DNA from: a virus
Length of the DNA: 64,000 nt
Virus record (IMG/VR): IMGVR_UViG_3300022839_000006
Location: 93,896 to 157,895 of that record
Direction: 5' to 3' (one strand)
The position numbers and the translations under genes were made by a program. The notes below the pieces were generated by a model. The model was not told the origin of the DNA. It was given only the letters and a program-made list of their open reading frames with translations, and made no database searches. Below, piece by piece: positions 57,458 to 64,000 of this stretch; within the stretch, counting starts at the first letter, position 1, and each line of letters starts with the position of its first letter.

Positions 57458-57856
57458 CTATCCTTTTATTGACGCCTTATGATACGATTTAGAGCGACGG
57501 GAGTCAACACTGGTACTCATGAATGTAGGAGGACCGTCGCAATAAATTGTCCTATCGCCTCCTCTTTTGAGATGGTCTTTTAAGATTTTTGTGTCACACC
57601 ATGCCATCTGTTGGTTTGAATTGTCAACAAAGAACATCCGATGTGTCTTGACAGACTCGATTAATTTGTCATTAAGCATGAGGTGTCCTCTTGAATTGAA
57701 TGGAACGACAGTGCCTGTATATCCATTTGACCACTTAGGGTTCTTGAATCTTATCGTGTTGTTACCTGTTCTGTTGCATTCCCATCTCCATTTGACGATT
57801 GTATAGACTGCAGTCTTTACCGCACCATCTACTTGTAGATCAACAAATTCTTCCAC
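57458..57856 (-). CDS. Hypothetical early protein
   Basis: 132 aa, with a GTG start at 57856 preceded by GAAGGA at 8 nt. YTIVKWRWECNRTGNNTIRF, FNSRGHLMLNDKLIESVKTH and SNQQMAWCDTKILKDHLKR give a mixed alpha/beta protein with two well-spaced Cys and several aromatic residues. I do not recognise the family. It lies just downstream of the homing endonuclease and ends 6 nt before the 76-aa gene. Confidence 0.62.
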   Translation of the reverse strand: MEEFVDLQVDGAVKTAVYTIVKWRWECNRTGNNTIRFKNPKWSNGYTGTVVPFNSRGHLMLNDKLIESVKTHRMFFVDNSNQQMAWCDTKILKDHLKRGGDRTIYCDGPPTFMSTSVDSRRSKSYHKASIKG

Positions 57857-57872
57857 AATTACGTTCCTTCGA

Positions 57873-59585
57873 TTATTTTGTATACTTCAACTTTCCACAA
57901 TCATACACTTTTAAAAACCCGTGATTTAGTGCGTTCTGGTGCTCTGTCAATTCGGGACAAAAAGTGTCAGGATACTTTGCTTGGAGTTTGGCTCTTGTCA
58001 TTTGCCTCCGAGGGATTCTCCTCTTTGTAGCTCTACAGTAGTAAGTGTAATCTGGTTTTGTCTGATGGGTCAGACTCATCCCCGACTTTTGATATATGTT
58101 GTTTTCAAAATCAGTCCACAACAAATCAGCATACGTGTAGACGTTGGTAACCTTTGACATTATTTTTGACAGTCCACCTACAACAGGGAGTTTTGACGCA
58201 AATCTTGTAAGATCGTGACTGTCACCATACCGCTTAAATGTCGCAACAGAAACCAACAGACCCTCATGCTCGAGGCCTATGTTGAAAGAGTGATTGACAT
58301 TCCCTTGAATGTGATGATGCTCGAGAAACTCCTTACAATCAACATCATATACTACTTTTGTCTTTCTTGCCCCTATAGATATATCTGATGGCTCCAAAAG
58401 AGACATGATTTTTCGTCGGATTAGATCTGGACCATCTCTTAGATCATCTTCAAACAGGTGGATCAATCTTATACCATTATGTGCAGCATCTTTCTTTTTG
58501 TCTAAATGATAATTTGTAGGTTTGAATTTCTCGGAGTGCCAATAACAACCATTTATTTCAAACCCTATGTTATAATCAGGGAGAAAGATGTCAATCTCCT
58601 TACGGTCACTCAACAATGTTCTATCATTGAATATAGGAGAATAATCAGCTAGCCATCTACCAACCATGTGCTCGTAGGATGAAGGCTGTCCAATTCCCTT
58701 TCTCAGAATGTCGAAACTATCAAGCATCTCTGCTACAATAGGGTGGCTGCATCCTAGAAATTCGCCCATTTGCTCGAGTGACATCGTTTTATAAAGTTCC
58801 TCCAACAGAACTTTGTCGTAAAGACCTTCAATGTTTTCTCTTGGTGTTCCTTTTGTAAACACACCCAGTTTGTGTATTTGTGTGTTGATTATGTGATTCT
58901 TGACCTTATATTTTTTCGCAATCTGTGGTATCGTATATTGCTCTCTTAGTTTACGTAGAGTATCAGCACTCTGTATGTCTATATGAATCTCTACATGTGT
59001 GTTTCTTTTTGTGTCTTCTCCAGACTGTTTAATAATATCTGATGCTGTCTGAACACTACAGCCAATTTCTTTTGAACATTGTGTGACATTAGAACCGCTA
59101 TGCCATTGTTTTAATATCTGTGTTTTCACACTCTCTACATCGAACTTAAACTTGTCAAACTTTTTGTACTTTTTGGCCCACTTGGTTACAGTAGAGGGTG
59201 CATGTCCTGTAATTGCTGATATTCCAACAATTGTCTCGCACGAATCGAATAGGATAGGATCGAAGGGGATTGATTTAATCACAACAATCTTGCTAATTCT
59301 CACAAATCTTCGAACAGAATCTACTGGAACCTCTAACCTGTCTGCAATGACTCTGCAATTGATATTTCCGCTAATATAATCATCCTGAAACTCACAGAAC
59401 CTACGCGCGACAATATCATAGAACGTCTCCCTCAATACTACGCCCCAACGATCTGCAAGTTCCTGCACCGACGAAGACGATACGCCGTACGTATTTGCAA
59501 TGGAAGAGAAGCTCTCTCCCGAATCGATTAGATCCTGAAAAGAGCTTCTATTAAGAACAGACGTAAGTGTTCCTCTTTTAGACAC
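57873..59585 (-). CDS. Vsr-like (EDxHD-type) homing endonuclease with HTH repeats
   Basis: 570 aa. The N-terminal ~290 residues hold several short helix-turn-helix units (SFSSIANTYGVSSSSVQELA, ITGHAPSTVTKWAKKY, SGSNVTQCSKEIGCSVQTAS, MSLEQMGEFLGCSHPIVAEM), as in site-recognition parts of free-standing homing endonucleases. The nuclease core follows: DRKEIDIFLPDYNIGFEING, CYWHSEK and GIRLIHLFEDDL, the Vsr/PD-(D/E)xK-type core. The C-terminal ~170 residues (LTRFASKLPVVGGLSKIMSK) match long phage endonucleases. The GTG start overlaps the folE stop (TAGTG). It was probably acquired as a mobile gene. Confidence 0.82.
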   Translation of the reverse strand: MSKRGTLTSVLNRSSFQDLIDSGESFSSIANTYGVSSSSVQELADRWGVVLRETFYDIVARRFCEFQDDYISGNINCRVIADRLEVPVDSVRRFVRISKIVVIKSIPFDPILFDSCETIVGISAITGHAPSTVTKWAKKYKKFDKFKFDVESVKTQILKQWHSGSNVTQCSKEIGCSVQTASDIIKQSGEDTKRNTHVEIHIDIQSADTLRKLREQYTIPQIAKKYKVKNHIINTQIHKLGVFTKGTPRENIEGLYDKVLLEELYKTMSLEQMGEFLGCSHPIVAEMLDSFDILRKGIGQPSSYEHMVGRWLADYSPIFNDRTLLSDRKEIDIFLPDYNIGFEINGCYWHSEKFKPTNYHLDKKKDAAHNGIRLIHLFEDDLRDGPDLIRRKIMSLLEPSDISIGARKTKVVYDVDCKEFLEHHHIQGNVNHSFNIGLEHEGLLVSVATFKRYGDSHDLTRFASKLPVVGGLSKIMSKVTNVYTYADLLWTDFENNIYQKSGMSLTHQTKPDYTYYCRATKRRIPRRQMTRAKLQAKYPDTFCPELTEHQNALNHGFLKVYDCGKLKYTK

Positions 59586-60292
59586 TATGCGCGATTACCT
59601 GCAAACTGCTGCTGCATTTTCACATTGTCAAAGAACTCTTGCTTGACACTTTGGTTGAAGAATTGTCCCCTAAGTTCTGTTGTTTGAGTCAAAGAGCTGT
59701 TTGCCATCACTCCTCGTGTGGAACAACATCCGTGTGTAGCTTGGATGTAGACAGCAACATCACGCGTTTCTGTCGCCTTGCTGATCTCGTTAGCAATGTC
59801 CATCGTCAACTGCTCTTGGAGTGTTCCACGACGTGCTGCATGTTGAGCAATTCGAATGTACTTCGAGAGCCCGATCACACTTGATGATGGCAAAACTCCG
59901 ATATATGCGACACCTTGAACGTCCTTGTGGTGGTGACTACACATTGAGTGGATCTCTGCACGTACAACAATCATTCCGCTATACCGTGTATCAGGATCAG
60001 TGTTTGGGAATGAAGTTACAGGTGGAGGTGGCGTGTAGCGACCTCGCATCGTTTCGTTGATGTACATCTTTGCAAGACGCTTTGCTGTTCCCATTGAGTT
60101 TGGATCTGTATTGCGATCGATAATTAGAGAGTCGAGTACACCTTCAAACTTAATTGCCAATTCATCGATCAGCATATCCGTTTCGCCCTCTTCAATGAAT
60201 GGCGATATGTTGTCATTTGCCCAGAAACGGCTATTACTGTCTTGTATCCGCGCACGTATTGTCTCGGAGATTGTTTTGTTTTCTTTCGTCAT
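59585..60292 (-). CDS. folE: GTP cyclohydrolase I (FolE)
   Basis: 235 aa from the ATG at 60292, chosen because AAAGG is nearby and the longer frame to 60442 overlaps the upstream gene without conserved residues. Zinc and active-site residues are present: MCSHHHKDVQG (C and H), VIGLSKYIRIAQHAARRGTL with QEQL, and HGCCSTRGV (third zinc Cys). The enzyme opens GTP to dihydroneopterin triphosphate, the substrate of QueD. With QueD, QueE and DpdA it points to 7-deazaguanine synthesis. It overlaps the homing endonuclease by 1 nt. Confidence 0.93.
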   Translation of the reverse strand: MTKENKTISETIRARIQDSNSRFWANDNISPFIEEGETDMLIDELAIKFEGVLDSLIIDRNTDPNSMGTAKRLAKMYINETMRGRYTPPPPVTSFPNTDPDTRYSGMIVVRAEIHSMCSHHHKDVQGVAYIGVLPSSSVIGLSKYIRIAQHAARRGTLQEQLTMDIANEISKATETRDVAVYIQATHGCCSTRGVMANSSLTQTTELRGQFFNQSVKQEFFDNVKMQQQFAGNRA

Positions 60293-60322
60293 GTTTGTAG
60301 TGCCTTTCAGATTGTGTTTTAT

Positions 60323-60388
60323 GTCAGTGGAAAGGAGCGAGGACTGACACACTCGGCCAACAGAAAACCTTACGGTGCAACCTGTTGG
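60323..60388 (-). promoter_or_regulatory. Two hairpins in the folE leader
   Basis: The 112-nt gap before folE holds a hairpin at 60357-60388 (7-bp CCAACAG / CTGTTGG stem, inner ACC-GTAA-GGT capped by a GNRA tetraloop) and a second one at 60323-60348 (GTCAGT / ACTGAC). No riboswitch class was recognised. They may affect folE translation or end the upstream transcript. Confidence 0.4.
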
Positions 60389-60404
60389 AAAGTCTTGTTG
60401 CTTT

Positions 60405-60845
60405 CTATTGTTGTTCCCAGGGAAATGTGACCCAGGGCGCATCGGCTGGGATCAACATGGCTGTCACATCACTGTTGAATATGCTATCTACTTTTGTAAC
60501 AAGTGATGCGTATACGACGTTGTCTGTGCCGCCATACACATTGTTTATTGAGTTAAAAGTATGACCAGTATCATTGATGTCGTCAACAAATACAACTCTT
60601 TTACCTGATTTTATACCTTCTTTGAGTTCAGAGTTGTGCTCACACTTCTGAACATCGCGTGTTTGCCACACAATAGTTTGGAGCGGCAACTCAAGATGGT
60701 GTGATAGGTAAAGAGCAGGAAGAAGCCCCCCTCTTGTAATTCCTACAATAATGTCAGGACTATGTGTTTCGACGTGCGTCCTGAGGTGTTTACACATGAG
60801 ATCAATATCATTGTAGCTGATATGCATTTTAGCGACTGTGCTCAT
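60405..60845 (-). CDS. Purine-type phosphoribosyltransferase
   Basis: 146 aa. The PRPP loop is RVVFVDDINDTGHTF, with IIVGITRGGLLPALYLSHHL for the N-terminal phosphate contact, and the end PWVTFPWE is typical of Gpt/HPRT-type enzymes. It likely converts a purine base and PRPP into a nucleotide. AGGAG precedes the ATG at 7 nt. Sitting between queE and folE it might salvage guanine for GTP or act on a deazapurine base; substrate is not deducible. Confidence 0.82.
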   Translation of the reverse strand: MSTVAKMHISYNDIDLMCKHLRTHVETHSPDIIVGITRGGLLPALYLSHHLELPLQTIVWQTRDVQKCEHNSELKEGIKSGKRVVFVDDINDTGHTFNSINNVYGGTDNVVYASLVTKVDSIFNSDVTAMLIPADAPWVTFPWEQQ

Positions 60846-60872
60846 TTACGTGCTCCTATTGTAGGCGGAATG

Positions 60873-60909
60873 AACGACAGATCTGCTTCATTCAATCAGA
60901 TCTGTCGTT
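60873..60909. other. 13-bp hairpin after queE
   Basis: Perfect stem AACGACAGATCTG / CAGATCTGTCGTT with an 11-nt loop, between queE and the phosphoribosyltransferase gene. It has no T-tract, so attenuation or mRNA processing is more likely than full termination. The 93 bp between it and queE contain no convincing gene. Confidence 0.65.
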
Positions 60910-61002
60910 TGTATGTTAGGTTACGATTTGGTTTTCAAATCGATACACGTGAACTCTTGCAGCTACGTTGGGTGTGGGCACAAGAGGCTCACCACCTTGA
61001 TG

Positions 61003-61887
61003 TTACGCTAAACTGGCATAGAGGTGAATCTGAAGATTGAGAACGTAACCGTGTTCGATGCAGTATTGTGCTGCATATTCATGATTACGTTGATTTGCAT
61101 CCATATCCAACAATCCAGGTTCCCAGAAGCTAATTACCTCATCGACTGTAGATCTTTCTCCGATCTCAATTCTATTTGCTCCACTGTTCCGCAACTCCTT
61201 ACTCTTTATTGGCTCGTCGTTGTATACGTTCATTGGACTGATGTAGATTGGCTTGTTTGTCTTTTCGTGCCATTCTTGTGCCCACTCTGGAATTGAGCTG
61301 TATGGGCTGTCCGGATCCGCTTCCATCACGAACTTCAAACAATCCGCATCGATCATGTTGTCTTTGTGTGGTTTGATGTACTTGCCCATCATTCCACCCT
61401 TCTCGATGCACTTTGGACTCATAACCAAAACCGTTGTTTTCGGAATACTCGATTGATGAACGATCCCATTGGATTCGATTTGAGTATTCTTAAATACCTT
61501 ATTCATCCGTTCCAACAGCGGTCCAATATTCTTCTGTAAGAGGGGTTCACCACCCGTCATTACAAGAACCACTTGCTTTTTAATTCCCGTCAACGGATCA
61601 TGCAAAGTCCAATCAGGACGATTCATCCCCTTGTCTGAATAGAATTTGTCTATTGCTGTTTCGATGTTCGCATCGACCTCGTCGAACGTCATCCAATCGC
61701 CATCATCAAAGAATGTGTCACAAAAACTACAAGCCAGATTACATTTTGCTAATCTAATAAAGAAAGCTGGTTCGCCCCGGAATGGCCCTTCCCCTTGTAA
61801 GGTCATGAACATCGAAGTGACGAACAACTTGTCTTCTTCTGCGTCCTTAAAATATTTTTGTCCTACTATTTCGTTTTTTCCAAACAT
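61003..61887 (-). CDS. queE: 7-carboxy-7-deazaguanine synthase (QueE)
   Basis: 294 aa radical-SAM enzyme. The [4Fe-4S] motif is AKCNLACSFCDTFF (C-x3-C-x2-C), and the SAM-contact GGE is VLVMTGGEPLLQKN. FMTLQGEGPFRGEPAFFIRL is the QueE N-terminal signature. It turns 6-carboxytetrahydropterin into 7-carboxy-7-deazaguanine. ATAAGGA precedes the ATG. It lies directly downstream of queD with a 64-nt gap. Confidence 0.93.
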   Translation of the reverse strand: MFGKNEIVGQKYFKDAEEDKLFVTSMFMTLQGEGPFRGEPAFFIRLAKCNLACSFCDTFFDDGDWMTFDEVDANIETAIDKFYSDKGMNRPDWTLHDPLTGIKKQVVLVMTGGEPLLQKNIGPLLERMNKVFKNTQIESNGIVHQSSIPKTTVLVMSPKCIEKGGMMGKYIKPHKDNMIDADCLKFVMEADPDSPYSSIPEWAQEWHEKTNKPIYISPMNVYNDEPIKSKELRNSGANRIEIGERSTVDEVISFWEPGLLDMDANQRNHEYAAQYCIEHGYVLNLQIHLYASLA

Positions 61888-61951
61888 TACATGTCCTTAT
61901 TTCTTGAGTGTTGAAATTTCATTGATCAGTTGAAACTGTGTGTCGTTCACT

Positions 61952-62596
61952 TTACGGTGTGCCACAAGAGCATTCATGATCTCCTTGCTCGATTTTTGTT
62001 AGATGTGACCAGGATCCAAGACGCTCAATCGCATCGATTGGCGCTTCCCAATCCCATCGTGATTTGATAGGAAGAGTTTCGTGACCGCCATCAATCTTAC
62101 TATTTGCATCAGCAAAGGCTGTTTGTTTATCTACTTCGCACATTGCATCGTTGCGGTTGTGCTCATATACACGTACACGTTCTACATAACAGCGTCCGTC
62201 CGTTACCTTATACACGTAATGGTTGACGTGCTCCCAGATAAACAGCGAGCTCATTTCCATAGATACACCACTTGGCAATACACGCAACGTGCCAAGTATG
62301 CCACCAGGCGCTGTCAGTTCGGACGTGATTTGTCCAAGTCTCGGATCGTCAGCAGGAAGTACTGTGACGTGATCGAAGTAATATTCGAGGAAGTGTTTCA
62401 CAGGACCGAGTTCACCAAACGGAACAATCCATCCATGTGGATCAATCTCTCCTGCAAATGTAAACTCAACTTCACGATCGTATCCGTGAACGCTTGCACA
62501 ATCACCTGGCGTGCCGTCAGGATTCTTGTCAAAATGTTGTGCATGGCCACACGGAAGGTACTTGAACACCTTCGTTGCCTTAATTTGTATTGCCAT
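61952..62596 (-). CDS. queD: 6-carboxytetrahydropterin synthase (QueD-like)
   Basis: 214 aa, longer than E. coli QueD (~120 aa). GDCASVHGYDREVEFTFAGE matches the CxxxHGH region, FDHVTVLPADD matches LDHHYLND, and VRVYEHNRNDAMCE matches the catalytic Glu region. The second His of the HGH zinc motif is Tyr here. WIVPFGELGPVKHFLEYY is the substrate-binding loop. It converts the FolE product into CPH4, the QueE substrate. The C-terminal ~70 residues (ETLPIKSRWDWEAPIDAIER) are an extension of unknown role with a CSC end. Confidence 0.85.
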   Translation of the reverse strand: MAIQIKATKVFKYLPCGHAQHFDKNPDGTPGDCASVHGYDREVEFTFAGEIDPHGWIVPFGELGPVKHFLEYYFDHVTVLPADDPRLGQITSELTAPGGILGTLRVLPSGVSMEMSSLFIWEHVNHYVYKVTDGRCYVERVRVYEHNRNDAMCEVDKQTAFADANSKIDGGHETLPIKSRWDWEAPIDAIERLGSWSHLTKIEQGDHECSCGTP

Positions 62597-62664
62597 TGTA
62601 AATACTCCTTTGATTATCGGTCGGAGTGTTTAGAGAGGGTCGATCCGTAGTCCTCTTGCTTAAT

Positions 62665-63126
62665 CTATTGTACGGCATTTCCATAGTTGACGTCAACAAA
62701 ATTGTCGCTTATAGACGTGCCGTAATATCTGTACCAACTAGGTTTAGATCGGATTCGCTCGACGACTCTTGCTACATTCACAGCGAGATCTACACTGTTG
62801 GGGACCCAATCTTGCCACAGACCCTCAGCTCGTTGAAACACTGTCCAATCTATCACCCTTTCTTCTGGTTTCATGTTATAACCACGCATACGCAACTCAG
62901 CGATTAGGCTATGGTACCTGTTTAAGAGATACAGGCCCTTGTCGTAGTGAAAGGTTACGTGTCCCTTATTTAGCGTATAATTCTTAGGGATCCGTCCTTT
63001 GACTAGTCCACTTTTTGAGTCTAATGTGCGTCTCAGAGATGCGTTGACCATAGGCAATTCCCTATATTCAGCCATTGCATGTTGATCTGTGAGTTTCGAT
63101 GGAGGAATCACGTTAATTCTAGTCAT
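62665..63126 (-). CDS. denV: Pyrimidine-dimer glycosylase DenV (endonuclease V)
   Basis: 153 aa (T4 DenV is 138 aa). MTRINVIPPSKLTDQHAMAE then YRELP is nearly the T4 opening; Thr2 provides the catalytic amine once Met1 is removed, and Glu23 is present. GHVTFHYDKGLYLLNRYHSL and KPSWYRYYGTSISDNF match the DNA-binding and C-terminal aromatic segments. It removes UV cyclobutane dimers, useful in sunlit water. It ends upstream of the QueD promoter and follows a 61-aa gene closely. Confidence 0.95.
   Translation of the reverse strand: MTRINVIPPSKLTDQHAMAEYRELPMVNASLRRTLDSKSGLVKGRIPKNYTLNKGHVTFHYDKGLYLLNRYHSLIAELRMRGYNMKPEERVIDWTVFQRAEGLWQDWVPNSVDLAVNVARVVERIRSKPSWYRYYGTSISDNFVDVNYGNAVQ
62667..62696 (-). 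promoter_or_regulatory. Likely sigma70 promoter for queD-queE
   Basis: Minus-strand TTGACG (62691-62696), 18-bp spacer, TACAAT (62667-62672), each 5/6 to consensus, inside the end of denV and 71 nt upstream of queD. Confidence 0.6.
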
Positions 63127-63127
63127 A

Positions 63128-63313
63128 TTAGCAATTCCAAAGGTAAGTAGTGTCTGTCTCTGGATTGTCTAGGATGTCTTCTGACATTCCAACGATCATT
63201 TCCGCTTCTTCTTCTACGTCGCCTTCAAGCTGTACAGTGTTGATGTAATGCTCCATCGCTTTTTTGATAATTTCAAGTTGGTCAGAGTTCATCTCAATGC
63301 TAATTTTACTCAT
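63128..63313 (-). CDS. Small acidic protein downstream of gp43
   Basis: 61 aa from the ATG at 63313 with GAGGAA ending 6 nt upstream; a longer frame to 63397 overlaps gp43 and is not supported. MSKISIEMNSDQLEIIKKAM and QLEGDVEEEAEMIVGMSEDI give an acidic helical protein with no recognised motif. It lies 1 nt before denV. A TTGACG 17-bp upstream of TACGTT could be a weak promoter (63327-63374). Confidence 0.7.
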   Translation of the reverse strand: MSKISIEMNSDQLEIIKKAMEHYINTVQLEGDVEEEAEMIVGMSEDILDNPETDTTYLWNC

Positions 63314-63368
63314 TGCGTGTTCCTCAATGTTACTTATACAAATAACGTACACTTCATATGAGGCAGCG

Positions 63369-64000
63369 TCAAGCGAAAAAGTCTTCCAACGTGTCAACCT
63401 TTGTGGCAGACCACCCCAATGAGTCGAGAATGTTTTGAATTGGATCTAGGAACACTTTTGAGAACTGCTTCTCTCTGTCAACGTAATTGTCTATTTCCAT
63501 TTCAGCAGGAGGACTCTCAATGAACGATATTATATTTTCGCGAAGAGGATTCGGCAGCTTCAAGTACACGAACTTGATTTTGTCTCCTGACTGTATAAGA
63601 GGATAACGATTGACGAGGTCATTGTCTACAGTCCACTTGTTTGATAGAAGACAACCACGGATGTGAATTGGACAGGCCTTTTTGTATATCGTCCTTGGAT
63701 CAGCATAGCCATCCACGTCGTTGGTCCCAGAGACCTTAGCTATGTGTTGAACAGACAAACCAAAAAACTCCTCCTTGAAGTCTCTTATAAATTCCTGTGT
63801 CTCAGACTCGCCTTGCGTAACAATGATCTTAAACGCTTCAAAAAACTTCTTTCTACATATTTCTGGTGTAGAGCTTCTTGCCGCATCAATTCCCGTGACA
63901 GACACCTTTGGCTCATCATAGTGAACACCCTCACTATTAAGAACATTTAATATGTATCGCTTCTTTGCAACAAAGATGGCCTTGTCTGCAATCTTTTCAC
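63369..64000 (-). CDS. gp43: DNA polymerase gp43, C-terminal part
   Basis: The right edge cuts the gene; about 210 C-terminal residues are visible. The frame stays open to the edge (KIADKAIFVAKKRYILNVLN, then YDEPKVSVTGIDAARSSTP), matching T4 gp43 (GKKRYALNV, EPKLKIMGLETQKSSTP). CPIHIRGCLLSNKWT, SGDKIKFVYLKLPNP and DREKQFSKVFLDPIQNIL match the thumb and C-terminal parts. The final TLEDFFA is the clamp-binding tail (T4: LDFLF). A GTG at 63905 is internal, not a start. Confidence 0.93.
   Translation of the reverse strand, partial: EKIADKAIFVAKKRYILNVLNSEGVHYDEPKVSVTGIDAARSSTPEICRKKFFEAFKIIVTQGESETQEFIRDFKEEFFGLSVQHIAKVSGTNDVDGYADPRTIYKKACPIHIRGCLLSNKWTVDNDLVNRYPLIQSGDKIKFVYLKLPNPLRENIISFIESPPAEMEIDNYVDREKQFSKVFLDPIQNILDSLGWSATKVDTLEDFFA

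Noticed and set aside
1-64000. tRNA genes, CRISPR arrays, insertion sequences, integrase or attachment sites
   Set aside because: I looked for TpsiC-like motifs, regularly spaced repeats, transposase motifs and tyrosine/serine recombinase signatures and saw none; a tRNAscan or CRISPR search would settle it.

Overview
The window is a 64 kb piece of a T4-superfamily myovirus genome of the marine (cyanophage/pelagiphage-like) type. The evidence is a near-complete set of T4-like morphogenesis genes, a T4-type DNA replication module (gp43, gp45, gp44, gp62, RegA), denV, T4-type late promoters (TATAAATA), fibre genes typical of marine phages (aromatic Gly-X-Y repeats, S74 chaperone tails) and no host-like genes. 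Coding density is very high, with many ATGA, GTGA and TAATG junctions. The host cannot be named from the sequence. No tRNA, CRISPR array, insertion sequence or reverse transcriptase was seen.

Layout, read 5'->3' on the minus strand (right to left). (1) 50.2-64.0 kb, early genes: C-terminal DNA polymerase gp43, a small protein, DenV, QueD, QueE, a phosphoribosyltransferase, FolE, a Vsr-like homing endonuclease, three small genes, a PTPS-like protein, a DpdA-like 7-deazaguanine transglycosylase, a DUF3310 protein, a dCTP-deaminase/dUTPase-fold protein, a degenerate DexA-like exonuclease, sliding clamp gp45, two small genes, clamp loader gp44/gp62 with a previously uncalled zinc-ribbon microgene between them, RegA and dUTPase. 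(2) 45.7-50.2 kb is the only plus-strand operon: gp4, a gp2-like candidate, gp54-like tube initiator, gp26, a gp51-like ORF reached by a predicted -1 frameshift, and the gp29-like tape measure, ending in a bidirectional terminator. (3) 26.3-45.7 kb, baseplate: gp48, gp53, a small gene, a gp27-like hub, gp5 with tail lysozyme, an M15-peptidase structural protein, gp25, gp6, gp7-like, gp8 and an 1822-residue DUF4815-like protein. (4) 8.3-26.3 kb, fibre/adhesin block: a coiled-coil microgene, three S74-tailed fibres, collagen-like fibres, two tandem seven-repeat propeller-like fibres, two glycine-rich adhesins and small accessory proteins. (5) 4.3-8.2 kb: a tightly overlapping three-domain glycosyltransferase, FkbM methyltransferase and sulfotransferase-like cassette. 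(6) 0-4.2 kb, neck and packaging: gp13, gp14, an inserted fibre-like gene, gp15, gp16 and the first codons of gp17.

The most interesting signals are: a textbook -1 frameshift signal (T TTT TTT, 6-nt spacer, 11-bp stem, upstream SD-like purine tract) joining gp26 to gp51 in an order matching lambda V-G-T-H; a 7-deazaguanine DNA-modification set (FolE, QueD, QueE, DpdA, extra PTPS-like protein) with no QueC in view; a glycan-building/sulfating cassette inside the neck region; a tandem fibre duplication whose accessory gene has decayed by 8-mer slippage, with variation confined to loops; a cupredoxin-like domain in a tail fibre; and two consensus sigma70 promoters pointing against the late genes. 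All function calls come from reading motifs and gene order. No database search was run.
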